This document shows, in pieces, positions 52,368 to 61,040 of a stretch of DNA of 64,000 bases (position 1 is its first letter; each line of letters starts with the position of its first letter). The translations under genes and the position numbers were made by a program. The notes beneath the pieces were generated by a model. That model ran no database searches and was not told the DNA's origin. It saw only the letters and a program-made list of their open reading frames with translations. This stretch comes from JAAYED01 sp040772225 (lineage in GTDB: Bacteria; Chloroflexota; Anaerolineae; UBA1429): NCBI GenBank assembly GCA_040772225.1, contig JAXGYO010000005.1:23868-87867 (forward strand). The letters are read 5' to 3'.

Positions 52368-52662
52368 CCGCCTCGCCTACAGGATACGACGTATCGTGAA
52401 ATGCATAGCGGGCCCGGGCATCGCGAGGGCGGAGCGGATCCCCGCGGGCTGCGATGTGGAAAAGACCTCCCATACAACCCGCCTCACCTATTATAAATGG
52501 TAAAGTATCCGCCCGTCAATGGGTACGTATGCCATCCATCGCGATGCTGATACACCGCGGGGCCAGTTCTGGCCAGCCGCAGGGGGGCCTATAATATGGG
52601 GTATAGCACACGCTGCGGCACACTTTTGTGCCGGGATGGCATGGTCGGGAAAGGACATACGC
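52368..52662. other. Intergenic region between divergent genes
   Basis: About 295 bp. TATAAT at 52590-52595 with a weak TTCTGG 17 bp upstream may be the promoter of the 52663 gene. No RNA gene seen. Confidence 0.4.
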
Positions 52663-53175
52663 GTGGCACTGCGATATGAGAACCTGGATGAGACGACCCG
52701 GGCCTTTATGCTGGCCGAGTTCGACATGGACAGCCACGCGGGGCGTGTCTATGCCTGCAAGCGTATGACCGATGCCGGCCAGCGGCAGTTTCCGGCGCTC
52801 CTGCGCGAGGCAATACGCGAGCAGGACGACAGCTGGCTCGCGGAGCAACTGCACGATCGCTTTCGGGATGCGGTGCCTGTGGGCGCCAGCTCCGAGTGCG
52901 CCGCGATGGAGGCGCCAGGGTTGCTCGCCGAAGGCGAGTTCAACCGCTACTATATGCGCGGCCTGTGCGCTCGCGCCGTGGACGAGGGCATCGCCCAGGT
53001 GCAGGTCTACCGCGCGCGTGTGGTATCCGCGCTGCGGCGTTCGCTGTTGCAGTGCATCGGTGAGCGCCATGCGCCCGGTCCATTTCTGCGGGACCTGCAC
53101 GCCACGCACTGCAGCGATCCGGCCTCCGTGTCGCCCTTTGGCGTGAACACGGGACTCTCCCTGCGGCTGGTCTAG
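52663..53175 (+). CDS. Hypothetical cytoplasmic protein
   Basis: 170 residues from GTG 52663 (AAAGGA upstream; longer in-frame starts would include the promoter). Sequence VALRYENLDETTRAFMLAEF, AGRVYACKRMTDAGQRQFPA, FNRYYMRGLCARAVDEGIAQ and VYRARVVSALRRSLLQCIGE looks helical and soluble, with several Cys. I recognise no family. Confidence 0.6.
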   Translation: MALRYENLDETTRAFMLAEFDMDSHAGRVYACKRMTDAGQRQFPALLREAIREQDDSWLAEQLHDRFRDAVPVGASSECAAMEAPGLLAEGEFNRYYMRGLCARAVDEGIAQVQVYRARVVSALRRSLLQCIGERHAPGPFLRDLHATHCSDPASVSPFGVNTGLSLRLV

Positions 53176-53607
53176 CGGCCCTGCCGCTGCAGCGCTGTAC
53201 CTGAGACAGATTGGTCAGGCGGCGCCCGATTGCGGGCATGTAAACTGTGCCACGCATCACATGCATGCTGCATGAACACCCTCAGCCGTGGCGGCGGTCT
53301 GGCGACTCGCGAGCACGTCGCGTGCGAGCCGGCCGGCCCGAGTGATGTTGGGTCCGATGCAGACTGAGGTGCCACTCGCGCGCTGCCACGAATCTCCCGG
53401 ATGGGGCCTTTGCCTGAGCGAGGGCGGGCGGGCACCCTCGGGGTGCTACTGTCCGCTCAAGAGCTGCAATGCCCTGGTCAACATCAGCTGTGCCTGGCTC
53501 AGCGTCCATGGCCCATGGTCTATGGCCTATTGTCCCCCCCTTGCGCCCTTCGTCCTTCTGCGCTAAACCTCACCCGTATAACCTCGCCGAACCGAAAGGA
53601 GCCGACC
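53176..53607. other. Intergenic region with heptamer repeats
   Basis: 432 bp without a supported gene. A short degenerate heptamer block (GTCCATG, GCCCATG, GTCTATG, GCCTATT) lies at about 53500-53535, shortly before the GH5 start. Confidence 0.5.
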
Positions 53608-54708
53608 ATGGACAAGATACGCGGCGTCAACCTGGGCAATTGGATGGTCCTGGAAAAGTGGATGTACCCCGACCTGTTCGCTGGGACGGAGGCCGAAGAT
53701 GAGGACGACCTGGCGCGCATGCTCCCGCGGGAGCAGTTAGTTGAGCGGCTGGATCACCATCGTGCCACCTACATCACAGCGGAGGATTTCCAGTACATCG
53801 CCTCGCTGGGGCTGAACACCGTTCGCGTGCCGGTGCCCCACTTTATCTTTGACGACGCGCCGCCCTATTACGGCTGCATCGGCACGCTGGACAATGCGTT
53901 TGAGTGGGCGCAGGCGGCAGGATTGAAGGTGCTCATCGACCTGCACACCGCGCCGGACAGCCAGAACGGCTTTGATAACGGCGGGATCACCGGCGTCTGC
54001 AAGTGGCATAAGGACCCCGCGAATATCGCGCGCACCATCGATGTGCTGGAACGCATGGCGATCCGCTACAAGGATCACCCGGCGCTGTATGGCATCCAGT
54101 TTCTCAATGAGCCGATCTCGCCCGAGATGTTCGATCGCATCATCGCTGGCGGTCGCTACAAGCCGCGCGATCCCGAGCGCGCCGCGGGCTCTGAAGGAGT
54201 GCCGCTGGGAATCCTGTTCGACTTTTACACGCGCGCCTACGACCGGCTGCGGCACCATCTGGACGACGATATCGCGCTGGTGTTCCACGACGGCTTCCGG
54301 CTCAAGGCCTGGAAGGATTTCATGCGCGGGCCCGAGTACAAGAACGTGGTGCTGGATACGCACATCTACATCGGGATGATGGGCGGCGGGACGCCCGGCG
54401 AAAGGCCGGCCTTTGACCTGGCGGGGTTCATGGAGCGCGCCCTGGTGCAGTCGGCGGCGGATATCGCTGAGATGCGGGAGTTCTTTCCGGTGGTCGTGGG
54501 TGAGTGGAGCGTCATGCACCGTCCCGGCAGCATGGGGACGCCCCTGCAGGAGCGCGCGGCCATCCGGGCCATGGCCGCGGCACAGCTCTACACCTGGGAG
54601 CAGGTGGACGGGTGGTTCTTCTGGAGCTACCGCGTCAAGTCCGGCGCGCCCGGGTGGGACCTGACGCAGCTGGTCAAGGATGGGCACATGCCCGCAAAGT
54701 TCGACTAG
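53608..54708 (+). CDS. Glycoside hydrolase family 5 enzyme (cellulase / exo-glucanase type)
   Basis: 366 residues, no signal peptide. RGVNLGNWMVLEKWM at the start and SLGLNTVRVPVPHFIF are typical of GH5 exo-1,3-glucanase-like enzymes. The acid/base Glu is in FLNEPISPEM near residue 166, the nucleophile Glu in VVVGEWSVMH near 297, and DLHTAPDSQNGFDN near 112 is a family motif. It hydrolyses a beta-glucan or glucoside, apparently in the cytoplasm. ATG after AAAGGAG. REP array 2a begins about 10 bp after the stop. Confidence 0.88.
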   Translation: MDKIRGVNLGNWMVLEKWMYPDLFAGTEAEDEDDLARMLPREQLVERLDHHRATYITAEDFQYIASLGLNTVRVPVPHFIFDDAPPYYGCIGTLDNAFEWAQAAGLKVLIDLHTAPDSQNGFDNGGITGVCKWHKDPANIARTIDVLERMAIRYKDHPALYGIQFLNEPISPEMFDRIIAGGRYKPRDPERAAGSEGVPLGILFDFYTRAYDRLRHHLDDDIALVFHDGFRLKAWKDFMRGPEYKNVVLDTHIYIGMMGGGTPGERPAFDLAGFMERALVQSAADIAEMREFFPVVVGEWSVMHRPGSMGTPLQERAAIRAMAAAQLYTWEQVDGWFFWSYRVKSGAPGWDLTQLVKDGHMPAKFD

Positions 54709-54717
54709 GTGCTCACG

Positions 54718-55655
54718 GATACCCCTGGACGGACGGTCTCCGACCGTCCCTCCGGAAGAGCTGTGGACGGACGGTCTCCGACCGTCCGAGGTGGCGGTGG
54801 CGAGAGTGTGGGGACGGTCAGAGACCGTCCCTCCGGAAGAGCTGTGGACGGACGGTCTCCGACCGTCCGGGGACCCGACGGTGTGGGGACGGTCAGAGAC
54901 CCCTCCGGGAGTCGTGGACGGACGGTCTCCGACCGTCCGAAGTCGAGAGTGTGGGGACGGTCGAGACCGTGCGTCGGCTGGACGGACGGTCTCCCCTCCG
55001 AAAGAGCCCGTGGGCGGACGGTCTCCGACCGTCCGAAGTGGAGTGGCGAGAGTGTGGGGACGGTCAGAGACCGTCCCTCCGGAAGAGCCGTGGACGGACG
55101 GTCTCCGACCGTCCGAAGTGGCGGTGGCGAGAGTGTGGGGACGGTCAGAGACCGTCCCTCCGGAAGAGCCGTGGACGGACGGTCTCCGACCGGAAGAGCC
55201 GCGGACGGACGGTCTCCGACTGTCGTCCGTCCGCGGGTCGCGACCTCCAAAGTGGCCGCGATTTTGGGGACGGTCAGAGACCGTCCCTCCGGAAAGTCGT
55301 CTGGACGGGGTGAGTCTCCGACCGTCCGAGGCGCGGCGGTCCCTGCTGGACGGACGGTCTCCGACCGCTCCGGAAGAGCGTGGGCGGACGGTCTCCGACT
55401 GTCCGAGGGTGACCCTGCCGCGATTTGGGGGACGGGAGAGTCGTGGACGGCGGTCTCCGACCGTCCGCGTGGCGGCCGAGGCGTGGGGTCCCTCCGGAAG
55501 AGCCGTGGACGGACGGTCTCCGACCGTCCGAGTGGGCGGTGGCGAGTGCGGGGACGGTCAGAGACCGTCCCTCCGGAAGAGCCGTGGACGGACGGTCTCC
55601 GACCGTCCAAAGTGGCGGTGGTGAAAGTGTGGGGACGGTCAGAGACCGTCCCTGC
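54718..55655. repeat. REP-like array 2a (left of RAYT 2)
   Basis: Tandem array with units of about 65-90 bp, each made of two hairpins with the same stem: GGACGGTC-TCC-GACCGTCC and GGACGGTC-AGA-GACCGTCC. They are joined by GAAGTGGCGGTGGCGAGAGT and CTCCGGAAGAGCCGTGGAC spacers. I count about 14 TCC-type and 8 AGA-type hairpins; many units are degenerate or truncated. Long frames across it are artefacts of repeat composition. Confidence 0.85.
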
Positions 55656-55711
55656 AAGTAGCCGGTTTCCTGCCGGTCACGGTGCTGGGAGAACAGGAGG
55701 AGCCAGGATCC

Positions 55712-56310
55712 ATGGCAGACCGTGGATGGTACAGACCGCATCATCTTCCACATCGCGACGAAGCGGGGCTCGTGCAGGCGATCACCTTCCACCTGAAGGA
55801 CAGCCTGCCCCTCGCTGCCTGAGGGGCGCCCTCCCTCACGCCGGCAATGAAGGCTCCGAGCGCGCCCGCATTCAACGCGCTCTGGATCAGGGATGGGGCA
55901 ACTGCCTTTTGGCCGATCCGCGTGCTGCCGCTATTGTCGAGGATGCTCTCATGTTCGGCGACGGGTGGCGGTATGTGCTGCTGGCGTGGGTCGTGATGCC
56001 GAACCATGTGCACGTGGTGATCCAGACGCTTCACGGCTGGGCCCTCGAACGGGTGATGCGGGACTGGAAGGGATACACAGCGCTGCAGATTAACGCTCTA
56101 TTGGAGCAGGAGGGATCACTGTGGCGCAGGGAGTACTTTGACAGGTACGTGCGCGATGCGAGGCATCTGGGTGATGCCATACGCTATCTCCACAACAACC
56201 CGGTCAAGGCGGGCCTGGTGCAGACTCCGCAGCAGTGGCGCTACAGCAGCGCCTGGCGGGTGGAGGACATCAGCGCACCGTACCATCTCCCGTACGTGGC
56301 TCAGGAGTGA
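55712..56310 (+). pseudogene. REP-associated tyrosine transposase (RAYT 2), frameshifted
   Basis: ATG 55712 (behind AGGAGG) starts ADRGWYRPHHLPHRDEAGLV and ITFHLKDSLPLAA, closely matching RAYT 1, but meets TGA near 55820. The rest continues in another frame from LRGALPHAGNEGSERARIQR through MPNHVHVVIQ (HUH motif), WRREYFDRYVRDARHLGD (catalytic Tyr) and YLHNNPVKAGLVQTPQQWRY to the stop at 56310. One base missing near GCTGCCTGAGG explains the break. All catalytic motifs are intact, so the damage is recent or the gene uses frameshifting or reading error. Confidence 0.85.
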
Positions 56311-56311
56311 T

Positions 56312-57505
56312 TGGGACGGTCAGAGACCGTCCCTCCGGAAGGCGTGGACGGACGTCTCCGACCGTCCCCACGTGGCGGTGGGGACGGTCAGAGACCGTCC
56401 AGCGGAAGGCTGTGGACGGACGGTCTCCGACCGTCAGGTGGCGGTGGCGGACGGTGGGGACGGTCAGAGACCGTCCCTCCGGAAGAGTGTGGACGGACGG
56501 TCTCCGACCGTCCGAGTGGGTGGCGAGATGTGGGGACGGTCAGAGACCGTCCCTCCGGAGACCCGTGCGGACGGCGGTCTCCGACCGTCCCGACGGTGGC
56601 GGCGGTGGCGAGAGTGGGGACGGTCAGAGACCGTCCCTCAGATGATCGCCTCTGTGGACGGACGGTCTCCGACTGTCCAGCGAGCCATCCGCGAGGTGTG
56701 GGGACGGTCAGAGACCGTCCCTCCGGGGGGCGCTGTCCGGACAGTCTCCCGTCCGAAGTGGCGCCTGCTCGCGAGAATGTGGGGACGGTCAGAGACCGTC
56801 CCTCGCGGAAGGCCCTGTGGACGGACGGTCTCCGACCGTCCAAAGTGGCGGTGGTGAAAGTGTGGACGGTCAGAGACGGTCTCTGGACCGGTCTCCGACC
56901 GTGGGCCCCCGGTGGCGAGAGTGTGGGGACGGTCAGAGACCGTCCCTCCAGAGACCGTCCGCTCGCGGACCGGAGTGTGTGGACGGACCGTCCTCCGAGC
57001 CCGTCCCTCCGCGAGCATGTGTGGGACGGTCAGAGACCGTCCCTCCGTGTGTGGACGGACGGTCTCCGACCGTCCGTGGTGGTGCGAGAGTGCGGGGACG
57101 GTCAGAGACCGTCCCTCCGCCCGAGCGTGGACGGACAGTCTCCGACCGTCCGAACCAGGGTGACAGCGCTCGCGGAGTGTGGGGACGGTCAGAGACCGTC
57201 CCTCCGGAATCGTGGAGTCCGTGGCCACGGACGGTCTCCGACCGTCCGAAGCGCGGTCTCCGGCGGCGGTGGGGACGGTCAGAGACCGTCCGTCCGCGGG
57301 GCCGGACGGCTCCGACCGTCACGGTCAGAGACCGTCCCTCCGGAAGAGCTGTGGACGGACGGTCTCCGACCGTCCGAGTGGCAGTGGCGCGAGTGTGGGG
57401 GACGGTCAGAGACCGTCCCTCCGAAGAGTCGTGGACGGACGGTCTCCGACCGTCCGAAGTGGCGGTGGCGAGAGTGCGGGGACGGTCAGAGACCGTCCCG
57501 GGGGG
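56312..57505. repeat. REP-like array 2b (right of RAYT 2)
   Basis: Same repeat family as 2a, about 16 AGA-type and 13 TCC-type hairpins, typical spacing 75-90 bp. It starts directly after the RAYT 2 stop codon. The AGA hairpin is better conserved here than the TCC hairpin. Confidence 0.85.
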
Positions 57506-57807
57506 TGGCACGGCGGTCGACCCCGGCGGGGAACGAGCAGCGGGGTGTGCCAAGAGCCAGCCTGCCCCTGCGTGGAGCGACTGAGCCGAGGCCCAGCAGC
57601 CAAACGGGGGCCTTCACAAACGCGACGTCGAACACAGTCAGAATGTTGGCTCCGGCTGCCATCCATGCCTCAGTCGCCTTGAAGATCGTCCACGGCGCTG
57701 TTTTCGACGCAGGGGGATTCCGGGGTACACTATGCGGGTTATTGCCGCGGAGGCGCGGCATCGGTCTCCCCGCACAGCGCCAGTCATAGACAGGGGGTCA
57801 ACGCATC
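57506..57807. other. Intergenic region without a supported gene
   Basis: About 300 bp between array 2b and the DsbA-like gene. No clear frame, RNA gene or terminator. Confidence 0.45.
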
Positions 57808-59136
57808 TTGAATACCAGGCATGTCCGCATCATCGTGCTCTCCCTATTGCTTCTGCTTTTGCTCGCCGGCTGCCAGTCGTCGTCCTCAGGCCCTGCGGCC
57901 GATCAGAATATCTATGATGGTATCGAGGTCGGTCTCACCGATGAGGGTTACCCCTACATGGGCAGTGGCGACGCGCCGGTGACGCTGCAGGAGTTCACGG
58001 ACTATCTGTGCCCGTTTTGCGGGCGTCATGTAGTGGAGGTTGAGCCGGCGTTGATCGAGCAGTACTTTCGCACGGGTCAGGTAAAGCACGTTTTCAGGGA
58101 CCATCCCATCGCTGGCCTGCACCCCACATCGCACCAGGCACACGAGGCTGCGCTGTGTGTAGCCGAGCAGGGCGCTGCGATGTTTTGGGCCATGCATGAC
58201 CGCCTGTTTTCCGAGGCCGGGACGTGGGGTTCTTTGCCCGATCCTGCCGACTATTTGGCTGACCTGGCCAGGGAGCTCGGGGCGGACATGAAGGACTATG
58301 AGGCCTGCCTCGCGTCCGGCCGGACCGCGAAACTGGTCGACGCCACTCTGTCCGAGGCGGCCTCCTACGGCTACTCTGGCACGCCGATGTTCCGGCTCAC
58401 CCGCACCGGCAGTGACGCAGCCTCCACCGTGCGCGGCGCGCAGGACCTCAGCGTGTTCAAGGAGTATATCGATGCCATGATCGCCGGTGAGACGCCCGCC
58501 GAGGAGCCAACGCCCGATCCGGAGAGCCAGCTGCCGTTCTGGCTGCGCTCTGAGGGGTTAGCGCCGGACCAGGACCGTCCCGGCTATACCATGGGGGGCG
58601 ACCCGTTCAAGGGGAACCCGGAGGCTGCCGTCAAAGTGATCGCGTTCTGTGATATGCAGGATGATAGCTGCCGGCGAAATGCGCTCCAGGTACAGCCGGG
58701 AATCGATGAGGCCTTTGTCGAGCCTGGCAGGGTCCTCTGGCTGTTCAAGAACCTGCCCTCGCGCAGCAATCCCCAGGCGGCAATTGCGGCCGCGGCGGCC
58801 GAGTGCGGCGGTGCGCAGGAGCAGTTCTGGGCCATGCACCAGGCGATCTTTGCTGGCGTCGACCAGTGGGCGGTGGACGACCCCGTGCCCGCGCTTGTCG
58901 CCATTGCAGGTGAGGTCGGTTTGGACACAGAGGCCTTCGCCACCTGCCTGGATGGCCGCGAGGCCATGGCGGAGGTGGTCGCTGACCTCTCCGACGCCAT
59001 CGAGCTGGGCGCGGGCAGTCCGGTGCTCGGCGTGCTGCACAGCGGCGGCTTGCAGGGGTACCCCATGACGATCTCGCTGGATGAGTTGACCGGCGTCCTT
59101 GCAGGGCTCGTCGGCGATGGGGCGAGCGGAGAGTAG
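57808..59136 (+). CDS. Lipoprotein with two DsbA/thioredoxin-fold domains
   Basis: 442 residues from a TTG start. Lipoprotein signal: RIIVLSLLLLLLLAGC with the lipobox LAGC near residue 22. Domain 1 (about 45-225) is DsbA-like with active site TDYLCPFCGRH (CPFC) and the cis-Pro region YSGTPMFRL. Domain 2 (about 270-430) repeats the fold, but its active-site region reads VIAFCDMQDDSCRRNALQV, with the cysteines spaced six apart, so it is not a normal CxxC. Domain 1 should be an extracytoplasmic thiol oxidase or isomerase. A strong terminator follows. Confidence 0.82.
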   Translation: MNTRHVRIIVLSLLLLLLLAGCQSSSSGPAADQNIYDGIEVGLTDEGYPYMGSGDAPVTLQEFTDYLCPFCGRHVVEVEPALIEQYFRTGQVKHVFRDHPIAGLHPTSHQAHEAALCVAEQGAAMFWAMHDRLFSEAGTWGSLPDPADYLADLARELGADMKDYEACLASGRTAKLVDATLSEAASYGYSGTPMFRLTRTGSDAASTVRGAQDLSVFKEYIDAMIAGETPAEEPTPDPESQLPFWLRSEGLAPDQDRPGYTMGGDPFKGNPEAAVKVIAFCDMQDDSCRRNALQVQPGIDEAFVEPGRVLWLFKNLPSRSNPQAAIAAAAAECGGAQEQFWAMHQAIFAGVDQWAVDDPVPALVAIAGEVGLDTEAFATCLDGREAMAEVVADLSDAIELGAGSPVLGVLHSGGLQGYPMTISLDELTGVLAGLVGDGASGE

Positions 59137-59161
59137 CAGCGTCAGAGCTCGTAGCCGTCAC

Positions 59162-59198
59162 CGGGCGGATCCTGACAGGGGGGGATCCGCCCGTTTCT
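59162..59198 (+). terminator. Terminator of the DsbA-like gene
   Basis: CGGGCGGATCC (59162-59172) pairs with GGATCCGCCCG (59183-59193), followed by TTTCT. Confidence 0.8.
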
Positions 59199-59270
59199 AT
59201 ACGCGGAAGCATCGTACAAGGGCCTGGCGTGTTGTCGGGGTCAGGATGGCTTTGTGAGACGGAGGTGGCG

Positions 59271-59355
59271 ATGCTCGCCGCGATCGTTTGCGTCCTGGCA
59301 GGCTATCTGCTCAGCTCGATCCCGTCAGCCTATCTGCTGACGCCCGCCGTCGGCG
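59271..59355 (+). pseudogene. 5' fragment of plsY-like acyltransferase
   Basis: ATG behind GGAGGTGG starts MLAAIVCVLAGYLLSSIPSA, then YLLTPAVG: the first membrane helix and GSIP-like motif of PlsY (glycerol-3-phosphate acyltransferase). After about 28 residues similarity stops and the DNA becomes the antisense of a flavodoxin fragment. The frame ends at 59414. Confidence 0.55.
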
Positions 59356-59359
59356 CTTT

Positions 59360-59572
59360 CTCGGCCAACCGCAATCGACAGCGTCGCGCGTCCCTCAGGA
59401 ACTTGCCGATATAGAGCGGGACGCCCACGACCACGGCGCGGTATCCGTCCAGCGATTTCACCTCTCGGACTGAGAGGTCGTCTACGAGCAAGCCACTCTG
59501 GCGTAGCACCCGGGCGATCTCCTCGGCGACCTCCAGCGTGCTGCCGTACCGCGTGGCGTAGGCCACAAGCAC
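59360..59572 (-). pseudogene. 5' fragment of a flavodoxin-domain protein
   Basis: GTG start 5 bases after GAGGAG gives VLVAYATRYGSTLEVAEEIA (FMN-binding TxxGxT-like loop), then YRAVVVGVPLYIGKFLRDAR as in protoporphyrinogen-oxidase-type flavodoxins. It loses similarity after about 65 residues and stops at 59330. Head-to-head with the plsY fragment; both lack their 3' parts, so a deletion or inversion joined them. Confidence 0.6.
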
Positions 59573-59675
59573 CCTGACTCCTCATAGCCTAACCCGCGTG
59601 CGCCAGCAAGTCAATGGCACCCGGTCCGGGGAATATGTCCCCGTTCCGGGTGCCAGCTACTCGCTGCGGGTACGT

Positions 59676-60821
59676 CTAGTAGCGCAGTACCGCCGCGGCG
59701 ACCCCGCCGCCGGGCATTTCCTCGGGCTTTAGTCCATAGACCGAGCCGCTATTTCGCAGCGTCAGCAGCGCTGCCAGGTCGAGCAGGTCGCCGTCGGCCG
59801 GCTCGGGATCCTCGTGAACCGTAATCTCGCCGGTTTCGCTGTCGACGCGGCCCCATACCTGCGCGCCCACCGCCACAAAGAGCGTATCCACGCGCCCGTG
59901 CTGTGCGGCGGCTACGACCTCGGTCACGTCGGTAGCGGTGCGGCCCGTGCCTGCGAGTTGCGCAAAGCGCGCTGCGGCAGCCGTGCGGCCAGCGGAAAAG
60001 AGCGGCTCCACCAGCGGCCAGGACTCTGCGTGGAGCTCCTCGGGCCGCAGCACCTCCGGATTCCCTGGCACGCCCTCCTCCACGAGATGCGGGTACGTGT
60101 TCGCCTCGCGGTAGAGCGGGAACAGGAACTCCACCCCTGCCAGAACCAGCGGCGATTGACCTCCTTTGATCAAGTGACCGAGCTCATCGTCGATCTTGTG
60201 GAACCAGCGCAAGATGCGATCCTTGGCCTCGTCACTGGGGTCGGTGCCATGGTAGGAGGCCGGCCGCTTCCCATATGCCGAGGATGTGCCAGTGTGGAAT
60301 TGGAGCTGGCGCTCGTACTGCTCATACTGCAGCGCCTCTGCCAGCGCCGGCGGGGTGCTTTCCGGGGCCATCTCCTGCACTGTGTGACGGGTGGCGTCGA
60401 GCAGGCGCACCTGCTTCTGGCTGAGCGCCAGAATGTAATAGTGCCCATCGCTGGCCAGAAAAGGCATCAGCGGCTTGACGTGGAAACGCTGCGCCACGAC
60501 CAGCAACTCGGGCAGCTCGAGCGTCAGGCGGAAGGAGCGGAAGAACCCTTCGCCCGCAAAGACGGCCAGGCCAATGCCGCCACTGGACCAGAAAAGCGGA
60601 TCCTGCAGCAACGCCTCGGCCGGGGCGAGGATGGCCTGTGCATCGGGCGTCCGAACGCCCTGCGCCCGCAGTCGCTCTTCTGCGTCCCGCAGCATATTCC
60701 TGAAGCGAATCGGGTCCTGCTCGGTATCATGGAGCGGGTGGGTGGGCATGTAGAGCGAGACGCACCACCCTCCTTGAGCCTCGATCAGTGTCTGCAGATG
60801 CTGAACGGTAAAGATGTCCAT
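59676..60821 (-). CDS. baeRF-type protein (bacterial eRF1-like)
   Basis: 381 residues. The start VQHLQTLIEAQGGWCVSLYM, the region YYILALSQKQVRLLDATRHT and the C-terminal HGRVDTLFVAVGAQVWG domain ending PGGGVAAAVLRY match bacterial archaeo-eukaryotic release-factor-like proteins, homologous to eRF1/Pelota domains. In this group they are proposed to act on stalled or special ribosomes; experimental data are scarce. GGAGG ribosome site. Monocistronic, upstream of nothing related. Confidence 0.8.
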   Translation of the reverse strand: MDIFTVQHLQTLIEAQGGWCVSLYMPTHPLHDTEQDPIRFRNMLRDAEERLRAQGVRTPDAQAILAPAEALLQDPLFWSSGGIGLAVFAGEGFFRSFRLTLELPELLVVAQRFHVKPLMPFLASDGHYYILALSQKQVRLLDATRHTVQEMAPESTPPALAEALQYEQYERQLQFHTGTSSAYGKRPASYHGTDPSDEAKDRILRWFHKIDDELGHLIKGGQSPLVLAGVEFLFPLYREANTYPHLVEEGVPGNPEVLRPEELHAESWPLVEPLFSAGRTAAAARFAQLAGTGRTATDVTEVVAAAQHGRVDTLFVAVGAQVWGRVDSETGEITVHEDPEPADGDLLDLAALLTLRNSGSVYGLKPEEMPGGGVAAAVLRY

Positions 60822-61040
60822 CTACACGTCCTCCTTGACGGCTCTAGCGGCCGCATAGCGGCGCCAGGCGGTGTTCTGCAGCCGTCGACCAGATGATCTG
60901 TGGCAGCCGGTTGGCTGAGGTGGTCTCACGGCTGTGACTGGAGTATACCAGAAGGCATGGGGGATTGGCCAGCGCCAAAGGGCGCATTTTCCCACGGTGA
61001 CTGTCGCCGGGCGTGGTTTCGGGGCAGAGAGGGGCGGACG

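Noticed and set aside
55800..55835. Programmed frameshift in RAYT 2
   Set aside because: No clear slippery heptamer or downstream stimulator seen, and RAYT 1 has a single continuous frame; a lost base is simpler.
54709..56310. A 533-codon open frame starting in array 2a
   Set aside because: Its first two thirds are repeat-derived (GRTVSDRPSGR-like peptides); only the last part is the RAYT 2 C-terminal half.
56311..57789. Long open frames across array 2b
   Set aside because: Open because GC-rich palindromes lack stops; peptides are periodic and differ in every frame.
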